In this document: piece by piece, positions 25,530 through 34,592 of the stretch | Layout of the letters: every line of letters begins with the position of its first letter | Position numbering within the stretch: position 1 is the stretch's first letter | Assembly (NCBI GenBank): GCA_016199985.1 | Contig: JACQFQ010000040.1 | Coordinates: 1-49,288, forward strand | From: Verrucomicrobiota bacterium | GTDB lineage: Bacteria; Verrucomicrobiota; Verrucomicrobiia; Limisphaerales; UBA11320 | DNA: 49,288 bases | Direction: 5' to 3' | Position numbers and translations under genes: made by a program | The notes under the pieces: model-generated | What the model was told of the DNA's origin: nothing | The model's input: the letters and a program-made list of their open reading frames with translations, nothing else | Databases searched by the model: none

Positions 25530-28500
25530 CTACGGCGTGCGGAGCCGGAAGAAGAGGGCCGCTCCGCCATTCGCGTCCACATCCGCGGAGCCCGCCGCGC
25601 CGGGGACGTCGGTCCACGGTCCCAGGACTGTCGGCGCGCTCTGGAGCACTCCGCCGGCCGCGGGATATGTGAGCGTGAACTTGCCATCCGTGACAGCTCC
25701 CACGCTGATCCTCGGCCGGGCAACGTCCGGAACAAACATGAGGTAGTTGTAGTCGAAGTTACCCGGGAGCACCGACAGGCGCAGCGTGATCGGGCCGTCA
25801 AGGTCAAGGGTGACTTCCTGCCCGTTCTGACGGAGCGGGATAAACACGAACCCATCCCAGTTTCCAGTCGTTGGCGCGTCGAACGTTCCGAGCGAGGCAG
25901 TCTTCTGATCGCCCTGGGTCGGATCGCTGGTCACCTTCGAGAGGTCGGCATGGATGTCGGCGCCGCCGGAGGCGAGGCGCGCGTACGGGTGATACTTACC
26001 CTTCGGGAAGCTGCGGGTGTAGTTGTACCAATCGCCCACATCATTCCAGCCGACTTTGAAGTCGGAGATGGCGTCGAAACCGGGCCGGTCGCCGGCGCCG
26101 GTGCGATTCGCGTCATTGAGCTCTGTGATGTTGACGTTCGGACTTTCGCCATGGCGATACTTGTCCGAGTCATTCCCGCCGCCGGGCTGCGAGTAGTCGA
26201 CCAAATGCACGGCGCCCTTCCCGTCATAAAGACCCTTGCTCGAGAAGTCGTCGGCGAAGGATTGTCCGCCGTCATAGTTGAAGTCCTCGGCCTCAATGAA
26301 GAGGTTGTCGGTGTTGTACGGCTCGCCCCAGCTCCAGCTGAAGCTCTGCGTGCCGGCCAAGCCGTCATCGCCCCACTCCACCGTCGCGGTGTGTCCGATC
26401 GGGCGCGTGACCACGGACTCGATGTAACTGATCTCCGCGCCAGTGTCGGTGTCGGTGATCGTTGAGAGGCCGGTCACATTCACACCGTCCACCGTGAGGT
26501 GGATCGAGGAAGCCTTGACAGAGGAGTCCTGGTCGCGAAGGACGACCTTGACTTCGGACCCGTGCGTCACATAGGTGCCATTCGCCGGCGCCGCGGAAAC
26601 CAACGTCGACTTGATCACCTGGACGTCCGCGGGAACGAACGCGATGTAGTTGTAGTCAAGGTTGCCCGGACGCACAGTAAACCGGATCGTTGTTAATCCG
26701 TTCAAACGAACGGAAGCCAGCTCTCCCAAGTCATTGCGAAGCGGCACGGTGTGGAACACATCCCAATTGTGCGTCGCGGTGGCATCAATGTTTCCGAGCG
26801 GCTCAATTGTTTGGTCGCCAGCGGTTGGGTCGCTCGTGACCAAGTCGATTCTGGCATGCTCATCGGACCCGCCGGACGCAAGCCGCGCATAGATGTTGTA
26901 ACGAACTCCGGGAAGCGGTCCACCGCCAGCAGGGAACGTCCGAGTGTAGTTATACCAATCGCCCGCGTCGTTCCATCCGACAATGTAGCTCGCGTTGTTC
27001 AGGCCCAGGCCCCGCTGAGCGGAGTCGGTGCCGAGCTTGCCCGCCGCGACGCCCGTAGGCCCGCGGTAGATATTCTGCTCGTTGCCGCCCGGATCATGGT
27101 AGTCGATCTCCGCCACCGCGCTCTTGCCGAGCAAGCCGCCGTTCGGATCGCCGAACTCGGGGTGCTGTCCCGGGTTCTCGAGGCCGCCGTCATCGCTGTA
27201 GTTGAAGTCCTCCGCTTCCACGAAAAGGGTGTCGGAAGTGAAGTCTTGAACAGAGAACGACCATTCGAAGGACTGAGCGTCGGCCGTCGGGGTATCATCA
27301 TCGGTAAAGGACACCTTCGCCTTGTGCGAGGAGCCCACTGCGAAGCGCGAAGGCACCTTGAAGGAGATCTCAGCTCCATCGTCGGTGTCGACCACTGTCC
27401 CGGCGACGTCAGCGCCATCGACGGAGAGCTTCATTGTCGAAGCCTTCACGGCGGTGTCGCCATCGAAAACAACAACCTTCACCAGCGGGTCACGGATATT
27501 GAACGTCGAATCGACCGCCGGCGACACAGTGGCGATCGTCGGACGGAGCGTCGGACCAGCCGTCGGAACGAAGGCCAGATAGTTGTAGTCAAGATTGCCA
27601 GGCATGACGGTGAAACGCAGAGTCGTCACTCCGCTCAAACGGATTTGGGCATCCTCGCCCTTCGAGTTGCGGAGAGGAACGTAGCTGAAGGTATCCCAGT
27701 TGTGGGTGGCTTCGGCGTCGAAATTGCCCAGATCCAGGGTCGTTTGGTTCGGTGTGGTGACATCGCCCTTCACTTTGCTGAGGACGGCGTGCTCGTCCGC
27801 GCCGCCCGAGGCGAGCCGCGCGTAGATCTTGTACTTCTGCGGGGCGCCGAAGTCGCGGGTGTAGTTATACCAGTCACCCGGGTCGTTCCATCCCAGGATG
27901 TAGTTTTCCGTGATGGTGTTGGCTCCGCGAGCGGCATTGTCGGTTCCAAGCTTTCCAACGGCCACGCCGGTCGGAGCGCGGTAAATGTTCTGCTCGTTGG
28001 CGCCCGGATCGTGGTAGTCGACGTCCAGAACGCCGTTCTTGCCCTTCAAAGACGCGTCGGCATCGCCGAAGTTGGCGTGCTGACCGCCGTTGCTCAGGCC
28101 ATCATCGTCGCTGTAGTTGAAGTCCTCAGCCTCGACGAACAGAGTGCCGTCGCCGATCGGATCCACAGAGAACTTGACCGAGGCCTGGATCGCGGCAGGC
28201 GTGGCTTCGTTGTCCTTTGCGCTCAGCACAACGGTGTGGCGGGATCCGTGATCCCAAGGAGCGACCGGGGTGAAACTCACCACGGCGACGCCAGCGCCCG
28301 GGGTCACCACAGGACTAACGGCGACGCCATCCACGGTCAACGCCACGGAGGCGATGTTCAAGGCGGCGTTGTCATCGGTGATGGTGAACTCCAGCCCTTG
28401 AGTCGTCGGAAGCCAGTCGAAGCTGAGCGCGGCGTCATCCGCCGTGGGAAGCTGCTTGGACGCATCCGAGGGAGACGTGAAGGTGATAACCGGCCGAGGG

Positions 28501-29240
28501 TCGTGAGGAACCAGTTGAACCGCGTTGAACGGCGCGCGCTGCGTGCCGCCGAAGCCCCAGCCGTTGGCTGTGCTGGCGACAACCCGGATCGAGTCTCCGG
28601 TCAGGCCGTGCGGGACCCGGAGCACCATGAATGTGCCCCTATCGGCGTGATCTACACCCAGGTCGTGCGAGTGCTGGGTGGGGTTGGTGGGACCGTCGCC
28701 GAAGAGAGGGTCGGCCAGGGGGGTGTCGTCGGTAGCGCGCAGCTGATAGCCACCGCCGCGGGCTGGCACGCCTCCCAAATGATAGACAACGACGTCATAG
28801 CCAGCGCTTGCAAGCTCCGCAGGAATGCTTGTGATGTCCACCGTTGTCGTGGAAGGAGCGCCGGTGTCGAGATAACCCAGCATGAGGGCGCGATCGCCGC
28901 TGCCAGCGGGAAACTGGTTATTCTCTTCGCCGCGGCCTGTGCTGGACCACGTGTTCGGACAGGTCCAGGTCACGGCGGCCGAGCTGGGAATGGAAAGACC
29001 GTTGCTGTCGAGGTTGAGGTTCTCAACGGTGCCCGCTTTGGTGGTGAGGCTGTTCCAGTTGGCCTGCACGAAGGATGGTGCGCCCGCTGTTTGATCCGCG
29101 GCGAGAGTGCCAGCGTTGGAGACTTCGTCGGCGCCGAAATTGATGCCGAGACTGAGGCCCCCGGTAAACGCGCTGGCCGCCTGCCCCGTGCACATCAGTG
29201 CGACAAGATAGGAGGGGATGATGAACTTCTTGGGAAACAT
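25530..29240 (-). CDS. Secreted multidomain protein with three CBM6-like modules
   Basis: 1,236 residues. Signal peptide ~1-24 (MFPKKFIIPSYLVALMCTGQAASA), then an N-terminal jelly-roll-like domain (~30-245). Three ~195-residue modules follow at ~366-560, ~671-870 and ~979-1170. Each opens '(L)F(V/I)EAEDFNY' and contains 'GWND-GDWYNYTR', 'YARLASGG-D-HA' and 'RPGNLDYNYLAFVP'; this is the CBM6/CBM35-like signature. Ig-like linkers (VDGVAVSP..., VDGADVAG..., VDGVNVTG...) separate them. The C-terminal 60 residues (LTYPAAGGVLQSAPTVLGPWTDVP...FFRLRTP) match the tails of other exported proteins in the window. No catalytic domain is recognisable, so it is probably a polysaccharide-binding surface or extracellular protein. 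A promoter candidate lies ~160 bases upstream. Confidence 0.82.
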   Translation of the reverse strand: MFPKKFIIPSYLVALMCTGQAASAFTGGLSLGINFGADEVSNAGTLAADQTAGAPSFVQANWNSLTTKAGTVENLNLDSNGLSIPSSAAVTWTCPNTWSSTGRGEENNQFPAGSGDRALMLGYLDTGAPSTTTVDITSIPAELASAGYDVVVYHLGGVPARGGGYQLRATDDTPLADPLFGDGPTNPTQHSHDLGVDHADRGTFMVLRVPHGLTGDSIRVVASTANGWGFGGTQRAPFNAVQLVPHDPRPVITFTSPSDASKQLPTADDAALSFDWLPTTQGLEFTITDDNAALNIASVALTVDGVAVSPVVTPGAGVAVVSFTPVAPWDHGSRHTVVLSAKDNEATPAAIQASVKFSVDPIGDGTLFVEAEDFNYSDDDGLSNGGQHANFGDADASLKGKNGVLDVDYHDPGANEQNIYRAPTGVAVGKLGTDNAARGANTITENYILGWNDPGDWYNYTRDFGAPQKYKIYARLASGGADEHAVLSKVKGDVTTPNQTTLDLGNFDAEATHNWDTFSYVPLRNSKGEDAQIRLSGVTTLRFTVMPGNLDYNYLAFVPTAGPTLRPTIATVSPAVDSTFNIRDPLVKVVVFDGDTAVKASTMKLSVDGADVAGTVVDTDDGAEISFKVPSRFAVGSSHKAKVSFTDDDTPTADAQSFEWSFSVQDFTSDTLFVEAEDFNYSDDGGLENPGQHPEFGDPNGGLLGKSAVAEIDYHDPGGNEQNIYRGPTGVAAGKLGTDSAQRGLGLNNASYIVGWNDAGDWYNYTRTFPAGGGPLPGVRYNIYARLASGGSDEHARIDLVTSDPTAGDQTIEPLGNIDATATHNWDVFHTVPLRNDLGELASVRLNGLTTIRFTVRPGNLDYNYIAFVPADVQVIKSTLVSAAPANGTYVTHGSEVKVVLRDQDSSVKASSIHLTVDGVNVTGLSTITDTDTGAEISYIESVVTRPIGHTATVEWGDDGLAGTQSFSWSWGEPYNTDNLFIEAEDFNYDGGQSFADDFSSKGLYDGKGAVHLVDYSQPGGGNDSDKYRHGESPNVNITELNDANRTGAGDRPGFDAISDFKVGWNDVGDWYNYTRSFPKGKYHPYARLASGGADIHADLSKVTSDPTQGDQKTASLGTFDAPTTGNWDGFVFIPLRQNGQEVTLDLDGPITLRLSVLPGNFDYNYLMFVPDVARPRISVGAVTDGKFTLTYPAAGGVLQSAPTVLGPWTDVPGAAGSADVDANGGAALFFRLRTP

Positions 29241-29705
29241 AGGATGGCGTAGGTTGTTTCTAAGACTGCTTAGCGACTATGTCAGTTTATCCCTCTTCCG
29301 CCTATTTCACCGAGTCTGCGCACGATACGCGCGACGTAAGCATGGATCCGATGCACCGCATGCAAGACAGAGATGCCAGGCTGATTTGGGTAAGGAAACT
29401 CTTAGTCGATTTGCGAAACAGAGTCAAAGGAATTGTGGTTAAAATAAACAAATTGGGGCCGGGATGGAGAATTCGTGGCGTCGGACCCCCTCATCACTCC
29501 TTCCCAAGTGACTCAAAACTGTCCATAAATCCGCCGGCCGAGAGCCCGTGTCCCCATGCGGGACGGACTCCGTTGCCGCCCCTCGCCATTCCACATCTCA
29601 GCCTCCACCGTCTTCGGCCCCGCAGCTGCGGCGGCCGCGTCGAACGCAGGGCGCCATGCGGCATCGCTTGAACCCCGAGGGCGGGCCGAATAGCCTCCCT
29701 TTCAC
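29241..29705. other. 465-base intergenic region between divergent genes
   Basis: Lies between the minus-strand triple-module protein and the plus-strand SDR gene. It contains a promoter candidate for the minus-strand gene (29399-29427) and an A/T-rich stretch at about 29434-29456, unlike the GC-rich surroundings. No convincing coding sequence: the open frames here lack family motifs and have irregular codon use. Confidence 0.6.
29399..29427 (-). promoter_or_regulatory. Candidate sigma-70 promoter for the triple-module protein
   Basis: Read on the minus strand: TTGACT (29422-29427), 17-base spacer, TAAGAG (29399-29404). The -35 box and spacing are identical to those of the iron-sulfur operon promoter at 3003-3031; the -10 box is weak. 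It would give a leader of about 150 nt. Confidence 0.35.
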
Positions 29706-31331
29706 ATGTCGTCCGTCAACAGCCCCGAATCGCAGCCCGGATCCCCCGGCCCCGAGCCCTCGCCGCGCTCATCCAAACCCTTCCCGGTGGAAGCGGGCAT
29801 CCCTGAGGCCGAGTTCCTTTCGCGATTAGAAGCGGCTGCGGATGTGCTCGAGCGTCTGGAGGCGGACGCAACCCTGCTGGCGCCGGTTCCCGATGAGCTG
29901 AGACAACGACTGCTGAAAGCCGCGGGCAAGGTCTTTTCGCCTGACGTGCGCGACCGACGCCGTTTCCGCAAAGCGAAGCTGCGACATCAGAAATCAAAGC
30001 GTCAGGCCCAGATGGACAAGGCTCTCGAGACAACAGGGATCCGGAAACTCCGAAGCAAACCCGTTTTCACAACGCCCAACTATCCATCGCCGCCCCAACT
30101 CCCGCCGACGGGGATGACCGAAGGCGACGACGCTCGTGAGCTTCCGGAGGAGCAGAACTGCTACATCTGCAAGAAGGACTATTGTGAGCTTCATCACTTC
30201 TACGATCAGCTTTGCCCTCGATGCGCCGAGCTCAACTTCCGCAAGCGGACGGAGCTGACCGACCTTCGGGGTCGGCTGGCGCTACTGACCGGCGGGCGGG
30301 TCAAGATCGGTTATCAGGCGGGGATCAAGCTGCTGCGCTGCGGAGCGCGACTGATCGTCGCCACCCGCTTTCCGCGCGACGCCGCGGCTCGATACGCGGC
30401 CGAGCCCGATTTTGAGGCCTGGGGAAATCGACTCGAAGTGTTCGGCCTTGATCTGCGCCATACACCAAGCGTCGAGGCGTTCTGTGGCCACCTGCTCAAC
30501 ACTCAGAGCCGGCTGGACTTCATCATTAACAACGCGTGCCAGACCGTTCGCCGCCCCCCCGACTACTACGAGCACATGATGACGCTCGAAGCGGGCCCGC
30601 TGGACAGGATGACGGAGCGGGCCCGCCGGCTCCTCGGGTCCTACGAGGGACTTCGCCGGTATCACATTTTGCCTGAAGGGGCCGTCACCGCGCCGCTCGA
30701 TGGGAAGACGCCCGCCTTAAGCGGATTGGCGCAATCGGCGGATCTCTCGCAGCTCCGGATGTTACCCGAGGAGCTCGACGACCAGGGGCATCTTTTTCCC
30801 GAGGGACGGTTGGACAAGGACCTTCAGCAAGTGGATCTGCGGGACCGGAACTCCTGGCGATTCACGCTGGCTGAAGTTCCGACCGTGGAACTGCTCGAAG
30901 TGCACCTCGTGAACGCCGTCGCGCCTTTCATCCTCAACGCGCGGCTCAAGCCCCTGATGCTCCGAACGCCCGAGCGGGACAAGCACATCGTCAACGTGTC
31001 CGCGGTGGAAGGTCAGTTCTATCGCAAGTTCAAGACCACGCGGCACCCGCACACCAACATGGCGAAGGCGGCGTTGAACATGATGACCCGAACCTCGGCG
31101 GCCGACTACCAGGCCGATGGCATCCACATGAACAGCGTGGACACAGGCTGGGTGACGGACGAGGACCCGGCCCAGATCGCGGAGCGAAAAGTTCGTGATC
31201 ACCGGTTCCATCCCCCGCTTGACATCGTCGACGGCGCCGCGAGGATCGTGGATCCCATCATCTCGGGGTTCAACTCCGGCGATCACCTCTGGGGCCAATT
31301 CTTGAAAGACTATGCGACCACGGAATGGTAG
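29706..31331 (+). CDS. Short-chain dehydrogenase/reductase with N-terminal zinc-ribbon-like cluster
   Basis: 541 residues. Residues 1-145 are charged and low in predicted structure. Residues 152-173 hold a metal-site candidate: Cys152, Cys155, Cys160, His163/164, Cys170, Cys173. Residues ~190-541 form an SDR Rossmann domain: LLTGGRVKIGYQAG replaces the usual TGxxxGxG, NNAC (275-278) is the NNAG-like motif, and VNVSAVEG (Ser432) is followed by HTNMAKAALNMM. The catalytic Tyr of YxxxK is Thr450 with Lys454 retained. I recall homologues with the same 'HTNMAKAALN' segment in other bacteria and in eukaryotes, so this is a family trait rather than a local mutation. Cofactor binding is likely; the reaction is unknown. 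Its last 20 bases overlap the amidohydrolase start, so the two are translationally coupled. Confidence 0.85.
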   Translation: MSSVNSPESQPGSPGPEPSPRSSKPFPVEAGIPEAEFLSRLEAAADVLERLEADATLLAPVPDELRQRLLKAAGKVFSPDVRDRRRFRKAKLRHQKSKRQAQMDKALETTGIRKLRSKPVFTTPNYPSPPQLPPTGMTEGDDARELPEEQNCYICKKDYCELHHFYDQLCPRCAELNFRKRTELTDLRGRLALLTGGRVKIGYQAGIKLLRCGARLIVATRFPRDAAARYAAEPDFEAWGNRLEVFGLDLRHTPSVEAFCGHLLNTQSRLDFIINNACQTVRRPPDYYEHMMTLEAGPLDRMTERARRLLGSYEGLRRYHILPEGAVTAPLDGKTPALSGLAQSADLSQLRMLPEELDDQGHLFPEGRLDKDLQQVDLRDRNSWRFTLAEVPTVELLEVHLVNAVAPFILNARLKPLMLRTPERDKHIVNVSAVEGQFYRKFKTTRHPHTNMAKAALNMMTRTSAADYQADGIHMNSVDTGWVTDEDPAQIAERKVRDHRFHPPLDIVDGAARIVDPIISGFNSGDHLWGQFLKDYATTEW

Positions 31332-33132
31332 CGACAGATGGAACCACGCGGTTCGCGCGATCTACCTGGGGGTGCTTCTGTTGTGCGTCGGACCGCGGGG
31401 CCTGAGAGCTGGCGACGCGCCTGCGTCGGACCCTCTGAAGGATATGCCGATCGTGGACATCCACACCCACACCTTCAACGCGTACTTTCTTCCGCTTGAG
31501 AACATCATCCTGGGGCGACGCGACGCGCTGCCGCCGCTGACATGGCTTCTCAGCGATCGCGGAGCGCGGGAGCTGGCCCACAGCATCCTGGCGATCGCAG
31601 ACGAGAACGAACTCTCAGGCGGCAACGCCGGGGTGAGAAGGAGGTCGGCCCAGGATCCGAAGGTCGCGGCGGCGGAATCGGCTCAACGCGCCGCGGACCA
31701 TTACAACCTGGAGCATCCCGAGGAGAACAGGACCAGGCGTCAGATGCAAAACGCCTCGGCGCACAAACTCGTGGAAAACGCCCTGGCTCGCCGCGCGAGG
31801 CTCCAGAGCGCGCGTCGCCTGGGACCCGGACAGCTCCTGTGGTTGCGGGTGCTTCGATCCCTCATGCGCCATGCCGACCGCGATCCGGATGACTCGCTGG
31901 CCGCATTCGGCGAATTTGTGGAGCGGCTCACCCTCCCCGAAGAAAAATTGGTGACGCAGTTCCAGAAGGACCATGGCGTCACCAACATTTTCATGGTCAG
32001 CCACATGATGGACATGGGGCCCACGTACAACCAGCATCCGGATCCCTTCTCCTTGATGGATGTTCAGCAGCAGATCCATCACATGAGGGCGCAGCAGACC
32101 AGCGCCAACGGAGCTATGGCGTATTTCGTCGCTTTCAGTCCTTATCGGAATCATTGGGAGGCGCGAGCCACGAATGGCCGGGCGCTGAGCGTTGTGACCA
32201 ATGCCCTGATGCGGAGCCATGCTCTCGGGGTGAAAGTTTATCCGCCGGCCGGATATCGACCGGCTCACAACGAGATTCCCAAGCGCCCCTTCGCGCTGTT
32301 TACGAGCCAGCCCCGCAAGCAGTGGGAAGCGCGATACATGAATCACGGCAAGCGCCTCGACGGAGCCGAGCTCGACGCGGAGATGCTGGAGATGCTGACG
32401 TGGTGCGCGCGCAATGACATCCCGGTTTTCGCTCATTGCAACTCGGGAGAGTTCCAGGCCCGCAGCGGCTATGGAGAACGGATGGCTGATCCCCAGTGGT
32501 GGCGGGAACTGCTTGAAACACGGAGCGCGGCTTATCCCGAACTGCTCAACCTTCGTCTTTGCCTCGGTCACGCCGGCGGCCCCAACTATTGGTTCCGCGA
32601 GCGACACCGGACGGTGAACGCGCCCGATGGAACCCCTGCCCACGGGGCCGGCCTGCTGCTCGGGTCGAAAAAAGCGATCCACCCGGATCCCTTCTGGGGG
32701 TCGAACGTCGTTCACCTCTGCACCCGCTACACGAATGTCTATTGCGAGGTCGGGATACTCGACGAGCTGACCGGCAAGCGTTCCGAGCGCGACCACTTCG
32801 AGGAACGGTTCTCTGCCCTGCTCAAGCGCGATGGAACTCCAGACCACCCCCTGCCGTTCGCCGACAAGATCCTGTATGGATCCGATTGGTTCATGCCCCT
32901 GAGCCACGCGCAAGACCGATCGAGTTATCTTGCCTCGTACCAGGAGCTGCTCAAGAAGCAAGGGAATGAGCGCTATGTGAAATTCTTTCTGGCGAACGCA
33001 ATCCGGTTCTTGAACGTCGAAGCTCGAGCTCGTTCGACGGCGTTTCCGCTGGATCGAAGGGTGAAGGACCGATTGTTGGAGCTGGACGCTGAGGCGAAGA
33101 AACGCGAGCAGTCGGCGAAAAGCAAGGGCTAG
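31312..33132 (+). CDS. Secreted amidohydrolase-2 family metal-dependent hydrolase
   Basis: 606 residues with an N-terminal hydrophobic segment (VRAIYLGVLLLCVGPRGLRA), probably a signal peptide. A TIM-barrel metal hydrolase of the amidohydrolase-2 (PF04909-like) group: His51 and His53 in DIHTHTF, His in IPVFAHCNSGE, His in LCLGHAGGPNYWF, and Asp in ILYGSDWFMP are the expected metal and catalytic residues. Some members are decarboxylases and others hydrolases or lactonases; the substrate cannot be told. A helical insertion (~100-190) rich in Arg and Ala lies between the first strand and the rest of the barrel. The gene overlaps the upstream SDR by 20 bases, suggesting the pair act together. Its TAG stop shares CTAG with the stop of the convergent DUF1501 gene. 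Confidence 0.82.
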   Translation: MRPRNGSDRWNHAVRAIYLGVLLLCVGPRGLRAGDAPASDPLKDMPIVDIHTHTFNAYFLPLENIILGRRDALPPLTWLLSDRGARELAHSILAIADENELSGGNAGVRRRSAQDPKVAAAESAQRAADHYNLEHPEENRTRRQMQNASAHKLVENALARRARLQSARRLGPGQLLWLRVLRSLMRHADRDPDDSLAAFGEFVERLTLPEEKLVTQFQKDHGVTNIFMVSHMMDMGPTYNQHPDPFSLMDVQQQIHHMRAQQTSANGAMAYFVAFSPYRNHWEARATNGRALSVVTNALMRSHALGVKVYPPAGYRPAHNEIPKRPFALFTSQPRKQWEARYMNHGKRLDGAELDAEMLEMLTWCARNDIPVFAHCNSGEFQARSGYGERMADPQWWRELLETRSAAYPELLNLRLCLGHAGGPNYWFRERHRTVNAPDGTPAHGAGLLLGSKKAIHPDPFWGSNVVHLCTRYTNVYCEVGILDELTGKRSERDHFEERFSALLKRDGTPDHPLPFADKILYGSDWFMPLSHAQDRSSYLASYQELLKKQGNERYVKFFLANAIRFLNVEARARSTAFPLDRRVKDRLLELDAEAKKREQSAKSKG

Positions 33133-34592
33133 CCCGGTCGCGCCAGCACGCCGCGAACGACCTCGCCTGAAACATCGGTGAGCCGGTAGTCGCGACCCTC
33201 AAATCGATAGGTGAGCTTCTCGTGATCGACGCCGAGGAGATGCAGCAGGGTCGCGTGGAGATCATGCACGTGAACCTTGTTCTCGGTGATGTTGTATCCA
33301 AAATCATCCGTTGCCCCATAGGTGATGCCCGGACGAACGCCCCCGCCGGCCATAAACAGGGAGAAACAGCGCGGATGATGGTCCCGTCCGAAGCTGTCCT
33401 TCTTGATCTCCCCCTGGCTGTAGGTCGTGCGGCCAAACTCTCCGCCCCAAATAACCAGCGTGTCGTCGAGAAGGCCCCGCTGCCTCAAATCGCGGATCAA
33501 CGCGGCGCTGGCTTGATCGGTGTTCTTCGCCTGCCGGCGGATTTCACTGGGAAGATTGCCATGATGATCCCAATCGCGATGGCACAACTGGATGAACCGC
33601 ACGCCGCGCTCGGCGAGTCTGCGGGCCAGAAGGCAGTTGTTCGCGAACGATGCCTTGCCCGGCTCCGCGCCATAGAGCTCCAGCGTGGACTTGGACTCGG
33701 TGGAGATGTCCATCAACTCAGGAACGCTGCTCTGCATCCGGTAGGCAAGCTCGTAGTTCTCGATGTGAGTCGCGATCTCGGGATCGCCAACGGCGCCGAG
33801 CTGCATCTGATTCAGCTCGCGCATCGAATCGATCAGCTGCCGCCGGGCGCGGCTGTCGATTCCCTTGGGATTGGTGAGATAAAGCACGGGATCCCCGGCC
33901 CCGCGGAATTGCGCTCCCTGATAGTTCCCCGGGAGGAAGCCATTTCCCCAGTATCGCGCCTGCAGAGGCTGTCCCCCTCCGCCGCTGAGCAGCACGACGA
34001 AGCCCGGAAGATTTGAGTTTTCGCTGCCCAGGCCGTACGTGATCCACGAACCCATCACCGGCCGCCCCGGTTGCTGGTTTCCGGTGGCGAAAAAGGTCAC
34101 CGCGGGATCGTGGTTGATCGGCTCGGTGAACATGGAGCGAATGAGGCAGAGCTCATCCGCGACGCCCGCGATGTTCGGCAGCAGCTCGCTGAACTCGATC
34201 CCGGAGCGGCCGTGCTTCTTGAACTCAAACGGCGACCCCACGCACAGAAGCTGCTTCTGGCCGCTGGTCATGCCGGTGATCCGCTGCCCCATGCGCACGG
34301 ACCCCGGCAGCTCGGTGTTCGTGAGCGACGCAAGTTTCGGCTTGGGATCGAAAAGATCGATGTGCGAAGGCCCGCCGGACATGAAAAGGTAGATGACCCG
34401 CTTGGCCTGGGGCGCGTGGCGCAACTGCGCCGCGATTCCGCTCGTGGAAGAAGGCGCCGCGGCGCCCAACGATCCGCCGCCGAGCAGGGAGCTCAGCGCC
34501 AACATGCCGAGGCCCGTGCTGTTCCGCGCCAGAAAAGCGCGGCGTGAGACCCACGGGTCGACATCCAAAACAGGGTTGGTTTTCAAAGTCAC
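33129..34592 (-). CDS. Tat-exported DUF1501 protein
   Basis: 487 residues from GTG 34592. The N-terminus carries a twin-arginine signal (SRRAFLARNSTGLGMLALSSLL). The body is the DUF1501 sulfatase-like fold: VIYLFMSGGPSHIDLFDPKP, GIEFSELLPNIA, LIRSMFTEPINHDPA, RDWDHHG, TLVIWGGEFGRT and GRDHHPRCFS. The clustered His/Asp residues suggest metal binding related to the alkaline phosphatase superfamily, but the activity is undetermined. The GTG overlaps the upstream TGA as GTGA, so translation is coupled to the DUF1549/DUF1553 cytochrome gene; this two-gene pair is very common in Planctomycetes and Verrucomicrobia. A TTG at 34586 is an alternative start. Longer open-frame starts lie inside the upstream gene and are not credible. 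Confidence 0.9.
   Translation of the reverse strand: MTLKTNPVLDVDPWVSRRAFLARNSTGLGMLALSSLLGGGSLGAAAPSSTSGIAAQLRHAPQAKRVIYLFMSGGPSHIDLFDPKPKLASLTNTELPGSVRMGQRITGMTSGQKQLLCVGSPFEFKKHGRSGIEFSELLPNIAGVADELCLIRSMFTEPINHDPAVTFFATGNQQPGRPVMGSWITYGLGSENSNLPGFVVLLSGGGGQPLQARYWGNGFLPGNYQGAQFRGAGDPVLYLTNPKGIDSRARRQLIDSMRELNQMQLGAVGDPEIATHIENYELAYRMQSSVPELMDISTESKSTLELYGAEPGKASFANNCLLARRLAERGVRFIQLCHRDWDHHGNLPSEIRRQAKNTDQASAALIRDLRQRGLLDDTLVIWGGEFGRTTYSQGEIKKDSFGRDHHPRCFSLFMAGGGVRPGITYGATDDFGYNITENKVHVHDLHATLLHLLGVDHEKLTYRFEGRDYRLTDVSGEVVRGVLARPG

Noticed and set aside
26751..29252. 833-residue plus-strand open frame opposite the triple-CBM protein
   Set aside because: The minus-strand gene has a signal peptide and clear repeats; the plus-strand frame is low in aromatic residues, Val/Gly/Arg-rich and without motifs.
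29279..29671. 130-residue open frame in the large intergenic region
   Set aside because: No Shine-Dalgarno, no family character, and it spans the A/T-rich promoter region.
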